Below are positions 5,633 to 7,480 of a DNA stretch of 7,480 nt, in pieces. This stretch comes from Bacteroidales bacterium (GTDB lineage: Bacteria; Bacteroidota; Bacteroidia; Bacteroidales; VadinHA17). Positions within the stretch are counted from its first letter, which is position 1, and every line of letters starts with the position of its first letter. Both the position numbers and the translations under genes were made by a program. Location: assembly GCA_031285575.1 (NCBI GenBank), contig JAITVX010000204.1, positions 1 to 7,480 on the forward strand, in the 5' to 3' direction. The notes under the pieces were generated by a model. The model was not told the origin of the DNA. It did not search any database and saw only the letters and a list, made by a program, of their open reading frames with translations.

Positions 5633-6781
5633 TTAATGATTTTTATACACAAATGCGAAATGGGCGGGGATGTCGCCCGTGGTTTGACCGGTGAACAGGG
5701 TATTGCCGTTCCTGTCCACGCAGTGCAGCATCCCCGGCGACACGTGATCGGTGGCATCGGTGATGTAGATGTTCCCTGAAACGGGGTCAACCGCTATCCC
5801 GTAGGGCATTTTAATCGCCTCGGCGACCGCAGGGGGCAGGAAACTGCCTTCGAACAGGGTTTCGGTCTTTACGTTGATCATGGAGTAGCCAACTGTCCGG
5901 TCAAACGTGGCGTAGCCGAACTCCGAGCCGATGACGTAGGCCGTATCGCCCGCTATGGTGAGGTTGCCGCAAGCGATGTCGAATGTTTTCTTCACGGCGT
6001 CGGTTTTGGTGTCGATGACGAACAGTTTGGAAGGGATGTCGAAATTATCGCCACGCGAACTCACATACAGGTCGCCGTAGGCATCGGCTTTCAGGCGGTG
6101 CAGGTTGATGGCCACGTCAATGTCCCTGATTTTGACAAATGTGTTCAGGTCGATCACCGACACGGTGCGTTCGTAGTTGGGCGGGCTGTATCCGCCGGAA
6201 TTGGCCACGTACAGTTTGTTGCCCGCCACGGCCATTTCCTCCGGCTGGCGTCCCACCCGCACCGTCCGCGTGATGGCGAGCGTGGCGGTGTCTATTTCGG
6301 CAATGAACCCGTCGGGCGAAGCGCCGCCAATCTGTGCCTCGCCGTCGTAGGCGCTCACGTAGGCTTTGCCGCGGGCAAAGGTTACGTTGCGGCAGTTTTT
6401 CACGTCAATCACTTTCAGCCGTTTGGCGGTTTTCACGTCCATCACCTCCACCTTGTTCGACCGGTTGATGACAGCATAGAGCTTCGAGCCGTAAATGCCG
6501 ATGTCGTTGCCTACATCGCCCAAGCCCAAAGTGGCATCTGGGTTTGCCTGCCCATATACGTTGCGGCGGTACGTTCCCGTGGCGTAATCGTAATAGTCGA
6601 GCGAGGCTTTGTTCATGTTCATGTTGCCCTCGTTGAGCAGGTAAAAACCTTCCACCGCTGTTACGGTTTGCGGCGGCAGCGGATCGGTTTCTTCGGGAAT
6701 AACGGGGTCGTCATCCCGACATCCCGACAGGGCAAATGCAAGCATAGCCAGCAGTACCCATAATTTATAGACTTCATTCAT
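5633..6781 (-). CDS. btuG: BtuG-like surface beta-propeller lipoprotein (YncE-like / DUF5074)
   Basis: A 382-aa lipoprotein. The signal peptide ends in LSGC (Cys21), followed by RDDDP, a surface-export signal. The mature part is a YncE-like propeller with repeating blade motifs: FYLLNEGNMN...SLDYYDY (46-66, the hallmark of the family), KLYAVINRSNKVEVMDV, KAYVSAYDG, GRQPEEMAV (177-185) followed by LYVANSGGY, DLYVSSRGD, KLFVIDTKT, YGIAVDPVSGNIYITDA, and the C-terminal GDIPAHFAF. BtuG proteins of Bacteroides bind cobamides very tightly on the cell surface and sit as a lid on the BtuB transporter. The start ATG at 6781 lies 4 nt after the receptor stop, so the two are co-transcribed and probably translationally coupled, consistent with a stable BtuB-BtuG complex. 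The codons are GC-rich compared with the left half of the window. The family call is strong; cobamide specificity is inferred from the family and the adjacent receptor. Confidence 0.85.
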   Translation of the reverse strand: MNEVYKLWVLLAMLAFALSGCRDDDPVIPEETDPLPPQTVTAVEGFYLLNEGNMNMNKASLDYYDYATGTYRRNVYGQANPDATLGLGDVGNDIGIYGSKLYAVINRSNKVEVMDVKTAKRLKVIDVKNCRNVTFARGKAYVSAYDGEAQIGGASPDGFIAEIDTATLAITRTVRVGRQPEEMAVAGNKLYVANSGGYSPPNYERTVSVIDLNTFVKIRDIDVAINLHRLKADAYGDLYVSSRGDNFDIPSKLFVIDTKTDAVKKTFDIACGNLTIAGDTAYVIGSEFGYATFDRTVGYSMINVKTETLFEGSFLPPAVAEAIKMPYGIAVDPVSGNIYITDATDHVSPGMLHCVDRNGNTLFTGQTTGDIPAHFAFVYKNH

Positions 6782-6785
6782 ATTA

Positions 6786-7480
6786 TTAAAGATTTATTGA
6801 TAAGCTAAAACGGTAATTCCTGCCCGGCATCGGGAAGTTGAGCACCACATCGTAGTACTGGTTCAAAAGGTTGTTCACTTCCGCCGCCAGACGTACCGGC
6901 AGTTTTATGATGTTTCCTTCCCACGCCAGCGCCAGATCGTGTGTGTACCACGGCTGCACGTAGTTTACGGGGATGTTCGCTTTCTGGCTGTAACGTTCGC
7001 CGGTGTAGATGAAACTGTAATTGAGCTGCCACTCACGCCAAAGCACCGAAGCGGTTAGCGACCCGCTGTGCAGGGGCGTGTAGGGTATCTGGTCGCCGTA
7101 AGTCGTTCCTTCGGGTGTAATGTCGATGGCTTTCTGGAAAGTGTAACTCAGCCCCAAATCCAGCAGCGCCTTTGCGGGAAGCCGGAAACCGATATTCGTA
7201 TTCGTTTCCAGACCTTTTATCTCGACCTCGCCGAGGTTCATCATCGTCCAGCGGAACAGGTTGGACGAAGGCATGGCCACAATTTTATCCTTCACGCGGT
7301 TGTAATACGCATCGGCCTGCACGGATGCCGAGCGCAAAAAGCCGGCCGGCCGGTCGTAAACCCACGTTGCGCCTGCATCGTATTGAGTAGCGTATTCGGG
7401 GCGCAGGCTGCTGTTGCCGACAAACGTATAGTATAAATCGTTGAACGTGGGCATACGGAACGTTTCCTTGTAGAACGCCC
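6786..7480 (-). CDS. btuB: BtuB-like TonB-dependent outer-membrane receptor, C-terminal ~231 residues (5' end beyond window)
   Basis: The frame is open to the right edge; the visible part begins AFYKETFRMPTFNDLYYTF and ends in GRNYRFSLSINL. FR-x-PTFNDLYY...GNSSLRPE is a standard signature in the barrel of TonB-dependent receptors, followed by alternating beta strands (SVQADAYYNRVKDKIVAMP, GLETNTNIGFRL, LDLGLSYTFQKA, WQLNYSFIYTGERY, LAAEVNNLLNQYYDVV). The plug and TonB box lie outside. Lack of SusC-type features and the direct btuG neighbour point to cobamide import (BtuB) rather than a glycan transporter. The internal ATG at 7454 is not the real start. The last residue is Leu after an N-L-x-F-x-x-x-L-like pattern, rather than the more usual terminal Phe. 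The operon promoter, and a cobalamin riboswitch if present, would be upstream of this gene, outside the window. Confidence 0.8.
   Translation of the reverse strand, partial: AFYKETFRMPTFNDLYYTFVGNSSLRPEYATQYDAGATWVYDRPAGFLRSASVQADAYYNRVKDKIVAMPSSNLFRWTMMNLGEVEIKGLETNTNIGFRLPAKALLDLGLSYTFQKAIDITPEGTTYGDQIPYTPLHSGSLTASVLWREWQLNYSFIYTGERYSQKANIPVNYVQPWYTHDLALAWEGNIIKLPVRLAAEVNNLLNQYYDVVLNFPMPGRNYRFSLSINL

Noticed and set aside
6098..6763. 221-aa plus-strand open frame opposite btuG
   Set aside because: It lies wholly antisense to a well-supported propeller gene in GC-rich DNA, and its His/Val/Gly-rich translation shows no family pattern.
7068..7436. Plus-strand open frames opposite the receptor gene
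   Set aside because: Antisense shadows of the TonB-dependent receptor, with low-complexity Arg/Ser-rich translations.

Overview
The window looks like a Bacteroidales (gut-type Bacteroidetes) chromosome segment. Supporting signs are four SPII lipoproteins, three of them with acidic residues just after the lipobox Cys (surface-export type); a BtuG-type beta-propeller next to a TonB-dependent receptor; a Bacteroidetes HU-like protein; A-rich leaders without clear Shine-Dalgarno sequences; and one perfect TTTG-N19-TANNTTTG promoter. All credible genes lie on the minus strand, so transcription runs from high to low coordinates.

Right half (3660-7480): the 3' part of a cobamide (vitamin B12) uptake operon. 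In transcription order it holds the C-terminal barrel of a BtuB-like TonB-dependent receptor (6786 to beyond the window edge), a BtuG-like surface beta-propeller (5633-6781), a 292-aa surface lipoprotein of unassigned function (4742-5620) and a PKD + DUF4465 surface lipoprotein (3660-4655). Gaps are 4, 12 and 86 nt, and a perfect 16-bp stem-loop follows the last gene. In known systems BtuG captures cobamide and passes it to BtuB. The two further lipoproteins are placed as additional cell-surface cobamide capture or processing factors and are the best candidates here for little-described biology. A cobalamin riboswitch would be expected beyond 7480.

Middle (1611-3659): a monocistronic-looking HU-like DNA-binding protein (3100-3483), then a 22-bp-periodic triple repeat whose last two copies form a 17-bp perfect hairpin, then an orphan PstS-like periplasmic-binding-fold lipoprotein (1807-2994) with no ABC transporter genes beside it.

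Left (1-1610): a saccharopine-dehydrogenase-family enzyme of the carboxynorspermidine/carboxyspermidine dehydrogenase type (417-1610, polyamine synthesis). Just past its stop is a perfect Bacteroides-type promoter pointing into a 340-nt stretch without an established gene. That stretch holds a hairpin, two tiny stop/start-coupled ORFs, and finally the first 24 codons of an IS200/IS605 Y1 transposase running off the left edge. Base composition changes sharply, from AT-rich on the left to GC-rich in the btuG/btuB part, which fits horizontal movement of the uptake operon.
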